64,000 bases of DNA. Origin: Paracoccus aerius (GTDB lineage: Bacteria > Pseudomonadota > Alphaproteobacteria > Rhodobacterales > Rhodobacteraceae). Under the pieces are notes generated by a model. That model was not told the origin of the DNA. It saw only the letters and a list, made by a program, of their open reading frames with translations, and made no database searches. How positions within the stretch are numbered: position 1 is the stretch's first letter; every line of letters begins with the position of its first letter. Where the stretch lies: the NCBI RefSeq assembly GCF_014656455.1, contig NZ_BNCL01000002.1:248001-312000 (forward strand). The letters run 5' to 3'. This document shows, piece by piece, positions 19,195 through 27,479 of the stretch. Position numbers and translations under genes: made by a program.

Positions 19195-19480
19195 GGGATC
19201 TCCAGTCGCTGTCAGATGCGGATTGCGCAATGCGGGGCTGCCTCGTCAAGGTCGCGGGACGGGGCCGTGCGGCGTGGGCGGCTATTTCCCATAGCTTCTG
19301 ACAAAAAAAGTAGGATTATACAATACAGGCGCTGGGCATCTGTCCTAGAGGCGCTTTGTCGCTGCCTGGCTGCTTATTGCCGTGACCAGGCCAGTCCATC
19401 CATCAGCAAGCCATCCGGCGCAACTTCATCCCGCGCGGGCGGCCAGCATCTTTGCCCTGTAACACTGTGGAACACGACCC
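19195..19480. promoter_or_regulatory. Divergent promoter region between siderophore importer and receptor
   Basis: This gap separates two divergent iron-uptake transcripts. An AT-rich patch at about 19295-19325 (CTGACA, an A-run, then TATACAAT) is the only promoter-like element, but its spacing of 13-15 bases is short. GCCTGG (19364-19369) and CCAGGC (19386-19391) could form a hairpin in the receptor leader. I see no convincing Fur box, Irr ICE motif or other palindromic iron operator by eye. Confidence 0.35.
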
Positions 19481-21637
19481 ATGGCCATCAACAAGACTGC
19501 CGGAACAGCCAGGCACCGCTATCTGACCGCCTTGCTTCTAGGCTGCACCGCTCTGGCTCCGGCCAGCCTTCTGGCGCAAGAGGCAAGCCAGGACGTGACG
19601 GTTCTTGCACCGATCACCCTGGAGGGGGCGGGCGACAATGACGCGGACAGCGTCGTCGCCTATTCCACCACCGCGGGCAGCAAGCTGGTAACGCCGATTC
19701 TCGACACCCCTGCGTCGGTGTCGGTCGTGACATCCCGCGAGATCGAACAACGCGGCGCACGGACGGCCGAGGAGGTCCTGCGCTATACCACCGGCGTCGC
19801 GACGGACTTCTATGGCGGCGATGACCGGTTCGACTACTATAAGCTGCGAGGTTTCGACGCCTCGGTCTATCGTGACGGCCTGCCGCTGCAGAAGGCTTTC
19901 GGCGGGATCCGCGAGGATGCCTTTGCCTATGAGCGGGTCGAGATCGTCAAGGGCGGCAATTCCTCGGTCAACGGTCCCTCCGAACCGGGCGGCATCGTCA
20001 ACTATGTCACGAAACTGCCCCGCGGCGAACGCTTCGGCCAAGCCTATGTGACAGGTGGATCCCACGGCCACGCCGAGGCGGGCCTGGACTTCGGCAACAC
20101 GCTGACAGCGGACGGGACCTTGTCCTATCGCCTGACGGCGCGGGTGCAGGATTCCGAAAAGGAACTGGACTACAGCCGCGACGACGCCACGCTGGTCATG
20201 GGCGGGCTGAGCTGGCGGCCAAGCGACCAGACAACGCTCAGTGTCGTGGTCGATCATCTGGAACGGAAGGGATCCACGGGATCGGGTTGGCCGCTGGGCA
20301 CCGATTTTGGGCGCGATGTGTTCTTCGGGGAACCGGATTTCGATTCTGTGACAAACGAACGCAACGCCGTCACCGCCATCCTGGACCACGACTTCGGCGG
20401 GGGCCTGAAGGTCAATGCCAAGGCACGCTACCAGGATGAGGATCGCGGCTTTGGCTATGCCTATGTGGCGGGCCTTGCCGGACCTACTGTCGCACGCCGC
20501 GAGTTGTTCGCAAGCGAAGGATCGGGCGAGGAGATTGATGCCGACGCCAATCTTCAATACGACACCCAACTGGGCTGGGCCGGAAGCCGCACTGTAGTCG
20601 GCCTAAGCTACCAACGGACCAAATCCGACAATGTGACACGATATGCGAACAACGTGGCCTACGACTTCGATGGCGACGGAGTGGGAGAAACGGTTCTTTA
20701 TCCTTATCCTGCGGACCTGAACTACGACTGGGAAAATCCGCGCTATATCGGCGACATCGATCTGTCGCTGATCCCGGTCATCACGGACCAGGCAACAAGC
20801 TCGACCGTCAAGAGCCTTTACCTTCAGGAAGAATTGACCTTCTCGGACCGGTTCATCGCAAATGTCGGGCTGCGTCACGACTGGATCGACGGGCAGCAGA
20901 CCAACCGGCTGGCGGGATCGGACACCAGAGGCGATTTCAGCAAGACCACGACCAGCCTTGGCCTGACCTGGAAGATCACCCAGGACCTTTCCGCCTATGC
21001 CAGCTATGCCGAATCGGTCCTGCCGGCCGCCCTGACGGTCGAGCCGGAAGAAGGCGAGCAGTTCGAGGTGGGGATGAAGTATCGTCCGGCAGGCATGAAT
21101 GCCCTGTTCACGGCCGCCGTCTATGACCTGCGCAAGACGAACATCACTCGTACCGATTCCAGCACCAGCCCCCCGATTCCGCGGACCATCGGTGAAATCC
21201 GCGCCCGCGGGCTAGAGCTTGAAGCACGCGCCGAACTGACAGACGAGCTTGAGGTGATTGCGGCCTATTCCTATACGGATACCGAAATCATGGACCGTCT
21301 GTCACCCAACCAGGGCAACAGCCTGGGCAACGTTCCCAAACACTTGGCTTCGGTGTGGCTGGACTACACGCTGGCTGGCGAGGGCGCGCGTGGAGACATG
21401 ACCTTCGGGATCGGGGCCCGCTACAAGGGCACCGCCTTCGGTGGCGACGACAATCTTGTGAAAAGCGAAGCCGCCGTCCTGGTCGATGCTGCCTACAGCT
21501 ATGACGTGACAAGCGACACCACATTGGCCGTCAACGTGACGAACCTGCTGGATGAAAAGCACCGCGAGGCTGCCGGCGGGTCGATCACCTACAACCCCGG
21601 CCGCGAGGTCGCGGTCACCCTGCGCCGCACCTGGTAG
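19481..21637 (+). CDS. TonB-dependent siderophore receptor
   Basis: This 718-residue outer-membrane receptor imports a ferric siderophore. It has a signal peptide ending at ASLLAQ and an N-terminal plug domain with TPASVSVVTSREIEQRGARTAEEVLRYTTG and the VEIVKGGNSSVNG region. A 22-strand barrel follows, ending in the C-terminal Trp of BAM substrates. The PNSSVNGPSEPGG-like plug motif and ARGLELEARAELTDELEVIAAYSYTDTEI resemble the FhuA/ferrichrome-hydroxamate group. No extended signalling domain precedes the plug, so it is not a FecA-type transducer. It stands opposite the ABC importer. The next gene downstream (AraC) is convergent, seven bases away. Confidence 0.93.
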   Translation: MAINKTAGTARHRYLTALLLGCTALAPASLLAQEASQDVTVLAPITLEGAGDNDADSVVAYSTTAGSKLVTPILDTPASVSVVTSREIEQRGARTAEEVLRYTTGVATDFYGGDDRFDYYKLRGFDASVYRDGLPLQKAFGGIREDAFAYERVEIVKGGNSSVNGPSEPGGIVNYVTKLPRGERFGQAYVTGGSHGHAEAGLDFGNTLTADGTLSYRLTARVQDSEKELDYSRDDATLVMGGLSWRPSDQTTLSVVVDHLERKGSTGSGWPLGTDFGRDVFFGEPDFDSVTNERNAVTAILDHDFGGGLKVNAKARYQDEDRGFGYAYVAGLAGPTVARRELFASEGSGEEIDADANLQYDTQLGWAGSRTVVGLSYQRTKSDNVTRYANNVAYDFDGDGVGETVLYPYPADLNYDWENPRYIGDIDLSLIPVITDQATSSTVKSLYLQEELTFSDRFIANVGLRHDWIDGQQTNRLAGSDTRGDFSKTTTSLGLTWKITQDLSAYASYAESVLPAALTVEPEEGEQFEVGMKYRPAGMNALFTAAVYDLRKTNITRTDSSTSPPIPRTIGEIRARGLELEARAELTDELEVIAAYSYTDTEIMDRLSPNQGNSLGNVPKHLASVWLDYTLAGEGARGDMTFGIGARYKGTAFGGDDNLVKSEAAVLVDAAYSYDVTSDTTLAVNVTNLLDEKHREAAGGSITYNPGREVAVTLRRTW

Positions 21638-21643
21638 TCCATG

Positions 21644-22537
21644 TCATCCTGCCATCTGCATCCGCCGCCATGCGGCGGGTGTCTCGCCCGCGATCTGGCG
21701 GAAGGCGCGGGTCAGGTGCGCCTGGTCGGAAAAGCCAAGCTGGGCCGCGACCTCGGCCACGGTCAGGTTGCTTTCCAGAAGCAGGCGCTTGGCCTGGACG
21801 ATCCTTTGCGCAAGCTGCCATTGCAGGGGCGTCTGGCCGGTGGTCTGCTTGAAGACGGCGGCGAACCAGCTTTCGGAAAGGCCCACCGTGGCAGCCATCT
21901 CGGCCACGGTCATGCGCCGGTCCTGCCGCGCCGTCAGCGTGCCGGTCAGCCGGCGCATCTGCGCCGGCGTCAGCCCGCCCGAGACAGGGTCGCCACCTTC
22001 CACCGGCAGGTCAAGCAGGCCCGTGGCGATGCTGCCCACCAGGCTTTCCGCAAAGACGGGGTGATGGCGGGGTTGGGAAACCTCGGCTACCAGCAGATCG
22101 GCCAGGGCAGAAAGGGGGGCGGCATCCCCGGTCTCGACCGGACGGTTCAGGACGGACAGCGCCTCGGACGTTCCCAAGGACGGGGACAGCAGCCGCAGAA
22201 GCCGGTCGCGGTGAAGGTGCAGATCCAGGTGAGAGAAATGGTGCGCCCCGGCGAAGCTGGACCACAGCGGGACGCCCGGCGGGACGTAAAGCGCCCGCAT
22301 CATCGGCCGGGCGTGACCGGGTATTCCATCCTCGCGGTTGGAAACGCGGATATGGGACGACACGTCGTTGAAGAAGAACACGATGCGCGGGTCGGGCGAC
22401 AGGTAATAGCCGCGGGCGCCGGCTTCACCACGCGCCTGCCAGAACACCCCAACCATCCCGTCCAGGCTGCGCCAGCGGACCGGCAGCGTCGCATGGATCC
22501 CTTCGGTCCGGCAGGTCATCCTGTGAAGAAAGCTCAT
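21644..22537 (-). CDS. AraC-family transcriptional regulator (siderophore locus)
   Basis: This 297-residue regulator has an N-terminal sensing domain and a C-terminal double helix-turn-helix (residues ~200-297): MTVAEMAATVGLSESWFAAVFK, then LTVAEVAAQLGFSDQAHLTRAFRQIAGETPAAWR. This is the classic AraC arrangement. Its position between the receptor and the divergent siderophore-interacting protein suggests it activates one or both, perhaps with a ferric-siderophore ligand as in PchR-like regulators; that is inference. The start at 22537 is preferred, because an open frame to 22588 reaches into the shared promoter. Confidence 0.88.
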   Translation of the reverse strand: MSFLHRMTCRTEGIHATLPVRWRSLDGMVGVFWQARGEAGARGYYLSPDPRIVFFFNDVSSHIRVSNREDGIPGHARPMMRALYVPPGVPLWSSFAGAHHFSHLDLHLHRDRLLRLLSPSLGTSEALSVLNRPVETGDAAPLSALADLLVAEVSQPRHHPVFAESLVGSIATGLLDLPVEGGDPVSGGLTPAQMRRLTGTLTARQDRRMTVAEMAATVGLSESWFAAVFKQTTGQTPLQWQLAQRIVQAKRLLLESNLTVAEVAAQLGFSDQAHLTRAFRQIAGETPAAWRRMQMAG

Positions 22538-22645
22538 CCCGCGCCTTTCATCTTCCCCAGAAATCCGGCCGGGGCAGCCGTGTTTCATATTGTTGACTGA
22601 ATTGCTTTACTATATCCACATCACGATCAGGGAAAGGCCTGCGTC

Positions 22646-23617
22646 ATGTCGCATCTGCGTACCCATCGGAACTTTGGCATCATCCCCCGGGCCTCGGGCG
22701 CGGCGGCTGCTGCGCTGAAGGCACGGGCCGTGGCCTGGGACGTGCCCTTGGAAGAAACCGCCGATGCGCTGAGCCTGTTCGTCTGGGGGTGCGAGCTGCG
22801 GCTGATCCCGGGGGATGATGACGTGCGCGTCGAATTGTCTGCGCCCGAATCGCGGCTGATCGGCAATCTACAGGACAGCGCCACCGAACTGTTCGCGGAA
22901 GCCGGGCTGGACGTTCAATGGGACCGGGTGGATGCCGGCGCCCTTGCGCCGGGGCTGTCCTTGATGCGGGTGGCGTCGGTCAGGCAGCGCAGCCCGGGCT
23001 TTATCCGGGTTCGATTGGCCGGTCCCGATGCCGCGCGTTTCGGCACGGGCAGCCTTCATTTCCGCCTTTTGCTGCCGCCTGCGGGACGGGCGGCCCTTTG
23101 GCCGCGCATTGGCGCCTCGGGGCGCACGGAGTGGCCGACGGGCGCGGATGCCTTGCACCGGCCGGTCTATACCGTGGCGGAACAGGCCGCCGACTGGCTG
23201 GATTTCGACATCTTCCGCCACGCGGGCAGCCCGACCTGCGACTGGGCCTTGTCCGGTCCCGAAGGGGCCGAGGTGGGCATCATCGGTCCCGGGGGCGGCT
23301 GGTGCCCGGATGCCGATCGGCTGCACCTGTTTGGCGACGAAACCGCGCTTCCTGCCATCGCGCGGATGCTGGACCTGGCGCGGGGTCAGGTTTCAGCCCA
23401 TGTCCGGGCCGATCTGCGCGACCTTGGTCCCCTGGTCGCCGATCCACGGGTGACGCCTTGCGACGATCTGCTGGCGGCCCTGGCCGAGGCCCGGTTGGAG
23501 CAAGGCAGCCATTTCTGGTTCGCGGGCGAGGCAGGCCAGGCCCGGCTTGCCCGGCAGCACCTGATCGCCCGCGGCATCGACCGCAAGGACTTCATGGCCG
23601 CCGCCTATTGGGGCTGA
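22646..23617 (+). CDS. Siderophore-interacting protein (ferric-siderophore reductase, SIP family) with N-terminal extension
   Basis: This 323-residue protein would release iron from internalised siderophore by NAD(P)H/FAD-dependent reduction in the cytoplasm. Residues ~100-323 are the SIP flavin-reductase module: RSPGFIRVRLAGPDAARF, HFRLLLPP, RPVYTVAEQ (flavin-binding R-x-x-Y-T), GPGGGW, HLFGDETALPAIARML and FWFAGEAGQARLARQHL. The first ~95 residues resemble a DUF2218 domain, a known fusion partner. It diverges from the AraC gene. Together with the receptor and importer this completes uptake, but no siderophore biosynthesis genes are present. Confidence 0.88.
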   Translation: MSHLRTHRNFGIIPRASGAAAAALKARAVAWDVPLEETADALSLFVWGCELRLIPGDDDVRVELSAPESRLIGNLQDSATELFAEAGLDVQWDRVDAGALAPGLSLMRVASVRQRSPGFIRVRLAGPDAARFGTGSLHFRLLLPPAGRAALWPRIGASGRTEWPTGADALHRPVYTVAEQAADWLDFDIFRHAGSPTCDWALSGPEGAEVGIIGPGGGWCPDADRLHLFGDETALPAIARMLDLARGQVSAHVRADLRDLGPLVADPRVTPCDDLLAALAEARLEQGSHFWFAGEAGQARLARQHLIARGIDRKDFMAAAYWG

Positions 23618-23632
23618 TGCCGCCTGGCCTGC

Positions 23633-23655
23633 CCCGGCCGTTAAAAAGGGCCGGG
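23633..23655 (+). terminator. Weak hairpin after the siderophore-interacting protein gene
   Basis: CCCGGCC (23633-23639) pairs with GGCCGGG (23649-23655) around an A-rich nine-base loop, 16 bases after the stop. It lies between two convergent genes. There is no T-run on either side. Confidence 0.35.
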
Positions 23656-23701
23656 ATGCGAAGTGCAACCCGGCCTCTGGCTTGTCTGGCGGATCGGGTG
23701 T

Positions 23702-24190
23702 TCAGGCCGCGTTGCGCCGCCGCAGGAAAAGGGCGGACCCGATCGAGGCCGCCAGAAGCGGCAGGGTTCCCGGCAGGGGAACGGGCGCAGGATCATCGAC
23801 CCGGTTCAGGCTGAGCGTGGCGTCGCCGCCAAGCGCGATGATCCCGGCGGCGAAGTCGACCCCGGCATCCAGAAAGCCAAGGTTGATGGACAGCCCGTCG
23901 AAGGCGACGAAGGTCATGCCCATCGTCACGCTGTCGAAGAACTCGTCGATGCCACCGTCGAACTCGGCAAAGGCATAGGCGGCCGTTCCCAGGAAATCCG
24001 GCGCGATCGGCCAGCGTCCCTCACCCGAAAAGTCGAGCGTGTAGTTCCCCGCAGTCTCGATCTCGTAAAGGAACCCCCGTGCCTGCAGCCAGGACGCGTC
24101 CACCGATGCGACTGTCGCCGCCTCGACAGCCGGTGCCACGCCCAGGGTCGTGAGGAAAAGGAATGCGGCAGCCTTCAAGGATGTATTCAT
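23702..24190 (-). CDS. VPLPA-CTERM-type sorted surface protein
   Basis: This 162-residue protein has an N-terminal signal peptide (MNTSLKAAAFLFLTTLGVAPAVEA), an acidic hydrophobic-patterned middle part with no family I recognise, and a C-terminal sorting tail. The tail is a VPLPGTLPLL motif, a hydrophobic helix and the basic end RRRNAA. This is the VPLPA variant of the PEP-CTERM signal handled by exosortase-type enzymes in Rhodobacterales. No exosortase is in the window. ATG 24190 is preferred: it follows GGAG by six bases, while a longer frame starts at 24202. A CtrA-type box lies 86 bases upstream. Confidence 0.82.
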   Translation of the reverse strand: MNTSLKAAAFLFLTTLGVAPAVEAATVASVDASWLQARGFLYEIETAGNYTLDFSGEGRWPIAPDFLGTAAYAFAEFDGGIDEFFDSVTMGMTFVAFDGLSINLGFLDAGVDFAAGIIALGGDATLSLNRVDDPAPVPLPGTLPLLAASIGSALFLRRRNAA

Positions 24191-24276
24191 GAACCACTCC
24201 ATACCACTTGAACAAGAAAACCATGACTAGGTGATCGAAAGGCACCTGCGCACGCGAAGGGAAATATGCCCTATCG

Positions 24277-24292
24277 TTAACGAAAGATTAAC
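24277..24292. promoter_or_regulatory. CtrA-type binding box upstream of the VPLPA-CTERM gene
   Basis: TTAA at 24277-24280, seven bases, then TTAAC at 24288-24292 match the CtrA consensus TTAA-N7-TTAAC exactly. The left half overlaps a 10-bp palindrome TCGTTAACGA (24274-24283). The box is placed to control the minus-strand gene at 24190. Confidence 0.5.
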
Positions 24293-24361
24293 ACTTTTCT
24301 GCGGACCGGATGAAATTCGTCGTCCCCTGCCGCTATTTGCCGCAAACGGGTGCCCGTTCCT

Positions 24362-26062
24362 TCAGGCCGCCAGGCCCGCATAGATCCCGCCTTTGGCGAT
24401 CAGGTCCGCATGGCTGCCGATTTCCGCAATCCTGCCCGCCTGCATGACCACGATGCGGTGGGCGTTGCGGATCGTGCCCAGCCGGTGGGCGATGACCAGC
24501 GTGGTGCGGCCCACGGCAAGCGCGTCCAGGGCCTGCTGGATTTCCCGTTCGGTCTGGCTGTCCAAGGCACTTGTCGCCTCGTCCAGGATCAGGATCGGCG
24601 GGTTCTTCAGGAAGGCGCGGGCGATGGCCACGCGCTGCTTCTGCCCGCCCGACAGCATCACGCCGCGTTCGCCCACGACCGTATCCAGCCCGTCGGGCAG
24701 CCCTTCGATCATCTGGGTCAGCTGCGCGCGCGCGGCGGCCTGCCGGATCTCGTCGTCGGTCGCGCCAAGGCGGCCATAGCCGATGTTTTCGCGCAGGGTG
24801 CCGCCGAACAGGAACACGTCCTGGCTGACCAACCCGATCTGGCGGCGCAGGCTGTTCAGCCGCAGGGCGGGCAGGGGCAGCCCGTCCACCGTGATCCGGC
24901 CGGCGGTCGGCTCGTAGAACCGCGGCAGCAGCGCCAGCAGTGTCGTCTTGCCCGCGCCAGAGGGGCCGACGAAGGCCACGGTTTCCCCCGCCTTCACGGT
25001 CAGGTCGATCCCGTCCAGGATGGGGCGGCCCGCGTCATAGGAAAAGCCCACATTCTCGAAGCGGATGTCGCCGCGCAGGGCGGGGGCCTCGACGGCGTCG
25101 GGAGCGTCAGAGATCTCGGGCTCGGTTGCCAGCAGTTCCTGGTAACGGCGGAAGCCCGCGATGCCGCGCGGATAGGTCTCGATCACGGCGGCGATCTTTT
25201 CCAGCGGGCGATAGAAGACGCCGACCAGCAACAGGAAGCCCACGAAGCCGCCGGTGGTCAGGTCGCCCGACAGCACGAAGCCCGCGCCCACCACCATGAC
25301 GACCACCTGCACCAGGCGCAGGCCCATGTATTGCAGCGCGTTCGACGCCGCCATCACGCGATAGGCGTCCAGCTTGGCCTGGCGGTAGCGGGCGTTGTCG
25401 GCGGCGAACAGGTGGTTCTCATGCGCCTCGTTGCCGAAGGCCTGCACAACGCGGACGCCGCCCAGGGTTTCCTCGAGCCGGACATTGAAATCGCCCACGC
25501 GGGAATAGATGGCGCGCCAGGTCTGGGTCATGCGTCCGCCATAGACGATCACGATGGCCAGCATCGCCGGCACGATCAGCGCCACGATCACGGCAAGCTG
25601 CGGGTTGACCCAGAACATCAGCGCAAAGGCGCCCACGAAGGTCATGATGGCGATGAAGGCGTCCTCGGGGCCGTGATGGGCGACCTCTCCGATTTCTTCC
25701 AGGTCGCGGGTCACGCGGGCGACCAGCTTGCCGGTGCGCGCCCGGTCGTACCACCGCCAGGACAGCCGCGTCAGGTGGTCGAAGGCGCGGGCGCGCATTT
25801 CGGTCTCGATGTTGATGCCCAGCTTGTGGCCCCAATAGATCACCACCGTCAGCAGGCCCGCATTGACGGCATAAAGCACCAGAAGGCCCGCGGCGGCGGC
25901 AACGGTCAGCGTCCAGTCACCCTTCGGCAGCAGGTGGTCGATAAAGGCTGTGACGGCCAGCGGGAAGGCCAGTTCCAGCAGGCCCGACAGCACCGCGCAG
26001 CCGAAATCCAGCCAGAACAGCCCCATGAAGGGACGGTAATAGGAAAAGAACTGGCGCAGCAT
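24362..26062 (-). CDS. ABC exporter with fused membrane and ATP-binding domains
   Basis: This 566-residue half-transporter works as a homodimer or heterodimer. The first ~310 residues carry six transmembrane helices of the type I exporter fold. The rest is the nucleotide-binding domain: Walker A GPSGAGKTT, Q-loop GLVSQDVFLFGGTLRENIGYG, signature LSGGQKQR, Walker B ILILDEATSALD, and switch His in LVIAHRLGTI. It resembles multidrug/lipid exporters of the MsbA/YheI group; the substrate is unknown. It is 117 bases downstream of glcF on the same strand and could be read through from the glycolate operon, but nothing ties it functionally to glycolate. Confidence 0.9.
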   Translation of the reverse strand: MLRQFFSYYRPFMGLFWLDFGCAVLSGLLELAFPLAVTAFIDHLLPKGDWTLTVAAAAGLLVLYAVNAGLLTVVIYWGHKLGINIETEMRARAFDHLTRLSWRWYDRARTGKLVARVTRDLEEIGEVAHHGPEDAFIAIMTFVGAFALMFWVNPQLAVIVALIVPAMLAIVIVYGGRMTQTWRAIYSRVGDFNVRLEETLGGVRVVQAFGNEAHENHLFAADNARYRQAKLDAYRVMAASNALQYMGLRLVQVVVMVVGAGFVLSGDLTTGGFVGFLLLVGVFYRPLEKIAAVIETYPRGIAGFRRYQELLATEPEISDAPDAVEAPALRGDIRFENVGFSYDAGRPILDGIDLTVKAGETVAFVGPSGAGKTTLLALLPRFYEPTAGRITVDGLPLPALRLNSLRRQIGLVSQDVFLFGGTLRENIGYGRLGATDDEIRQAAARAQLTQMIEGLPDGLDTVVGERGVMLSGGQKQRVAIARAFLKNPPILILDEATSALDSQTEREIQQALDALAVGRTTLVIAHRLGTIRNAHRIVVMQAGRIAEIGSHADLIAKGGIYAGLAA

Positions 26063-26179
26063 CGGGCGATTCCTTCAGGCGGGTCTTGCCCGGACGCGGC
26101 GGCGGCTTGTCATGCCCGGCGTCGGGGCGCGGCGATCTGCCTCTTGCCACAATGGTTGGCCAAGCGCCAGAACCCGGCC

Positions 26180-27478
26180 CTAGGCAAGGGCCTCGGACAG
26201 CGCCCGCGGCCTGGGCCCGCCGGTGGCCCAGTCCAGCAGTTCGGCGGTGTGGACGACCGGAACGCCCGTGCCGGACCCGATCTGCATCATGCAGCCGATA
26301 TTGCCGGCGCTGATGACCTGGGGACGGATAGCCTCCAGTGTGGAGACCTTGCGGGACTTCAACTCGGCGCTGATGGCGGGCTGCATCAGGTTATAGGTTC
26401 CGGCCGATCCGCAGCAGATATGGCTGTCCTTCGGTTCCAGCACGGTGAAGCCGGCATCGGCCAGCAGTTCCTTGGGCGTGGCCTTGATCTGCTGCCCGTG
26501 CTGCAGCGAACAGGCGGCGTGATAGCCGACGCGCAGGGGCGCGGCATGGGTCGTGTCCTTCAGGCCCAGGTCGGCCATGACCTCGGTGATGTCCTTTGCC
26601 AAGGCCGCGACGCGCGTCGCGTCGGCTTCCAGCGGATCGCCCGCGAACATGTGGCCATAGTCCTTGACCGTGGTCCCGCAGCCCGAGGTGTTGATGACCA
26701 CCGCGTCCAGGCCGCCGCCCTTCACCTCGGCCATGACCGCGCGGATGTTGGCCGCGGCCATGGCATGGCTTTCGTCGGTGCGGCCCATGTGATGGGTCAG
26801 CGCGCCGCAGCAGCCGAGGCCCTTGGGGACCACCACCTCGCAGCCGTGGCGGCGCAGCAGGCGGATCGTGGCGTCGTTGATGTCGGTGTTCAGCGCCCTC
26901 TGCGCGCAGCCCACCAGCAGCGCCACCCGCTTGCGGCGGGCGCCTTGGGCCGCGAAGACCTGGGGGCGGTCGTTCAGGCTGGGCGGCGGGATGTCGCGGG
27001 GGGCCATGTCCAGCATCGCGCGCAGCCGGGGGTCGGGCAGCAGGCGGCGGAAGGGACGGCCCAGTTTCGCGCCGCGCAGCGCCAGCCGGAAGCGTCCGGG
27101 ATAGGGCAGGATCTTCGCCAGCATCCAGCGCAGCAGCCGGTCGGGCAGGGGGCGGCGATAGTTCGCCTCGATATATTCCCGCGCGTGATCGACCAGGTGC
27201 ATGTAATGCACGCCCGACGGACAGGTCGTCATGCAGGACAGGCAGGACAGGCAGCGGTCGATATGCTGGACGGTCTTCGCATCGGGCACGCGGCTGTTTT
27301 CCAGCATGTCCTTGATGAGGTAGATGCGCCCGCGCGGGCTGTCCAACTCGTCCCCCAGCACCTTGTAGGTAGGACAGGTCGCCGTGCAGAAGCCGCAATG
27401 GACGCAGGTGCGCAGGATCTCGTTCGACCGCGCGGTCAGGGGATCGGCCAGTTGCTGGGCGGTGAAGGTGGTCTGCAT
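26180..27478 (-). CDS. glcF: Glycolate oxidase iron-sulfur subunit GlcF
   Basis: This 432-residue subunit carries electrons from the flavin subunits to the membrane quinone pool. Two ferredoxin-type clusters are visible: CVHCGFCTATCP at residues ~25-36 and CLSCLSCMTTCP at ~75-86. Two CCG-type cysteine domains follow, with GLGCCGALTHHMG and the late HICCGSAGTYNL. It is third in the glcDEF operon, starting one base after the glcE stop. With GlcD and GlcE it oxidises glycolate to glyoxylate. Confidence 0.95.
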   Translation of the reverse strand: MQTTFTAQQLADPLTARSNEILRTCVHCGFCTATCPTYKVLGDELDSPRGRIYLIKDMLENSRVPDAKTVQHIDRCLSCLSCMTTCPSGVHYMHLVDHAREYIEANYRRPLPDRLLRWMLAKILPYPGRFRLALRGAKLGRPFRRLLPDPRLRAMLDMAPRDIPPPSLNDRPQVFAAQGARRKRVALLVGCAQRALNTDINDATIRLLRRHGCEVVVPKGLGCCGALTHHMGRTDESHAMAAANIRAVMAEVKGGGLDAVVINTSGCGTTVKDYGHMFAGDPLEADATRVAALAKDITEVMADLGLKDTTHAAPLRVGYHAACSLQHGQQIKATPKELLADAGFTVLEPKDSHICCGSAGTYNLMQPAISAELKSRKVSTLEAIRPQVISAGNIGCMMQIGSGTGVPVVHTAELLDWATGGPRPRALSEALA

Positions 27479-27479
27479 G

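Noticed and set aside
19295..19325. AT-rich patch considered as a Fur or Irr box
   Set aside because: It has no palindromic match to either consensus; at best it is a promoter with short spacing.
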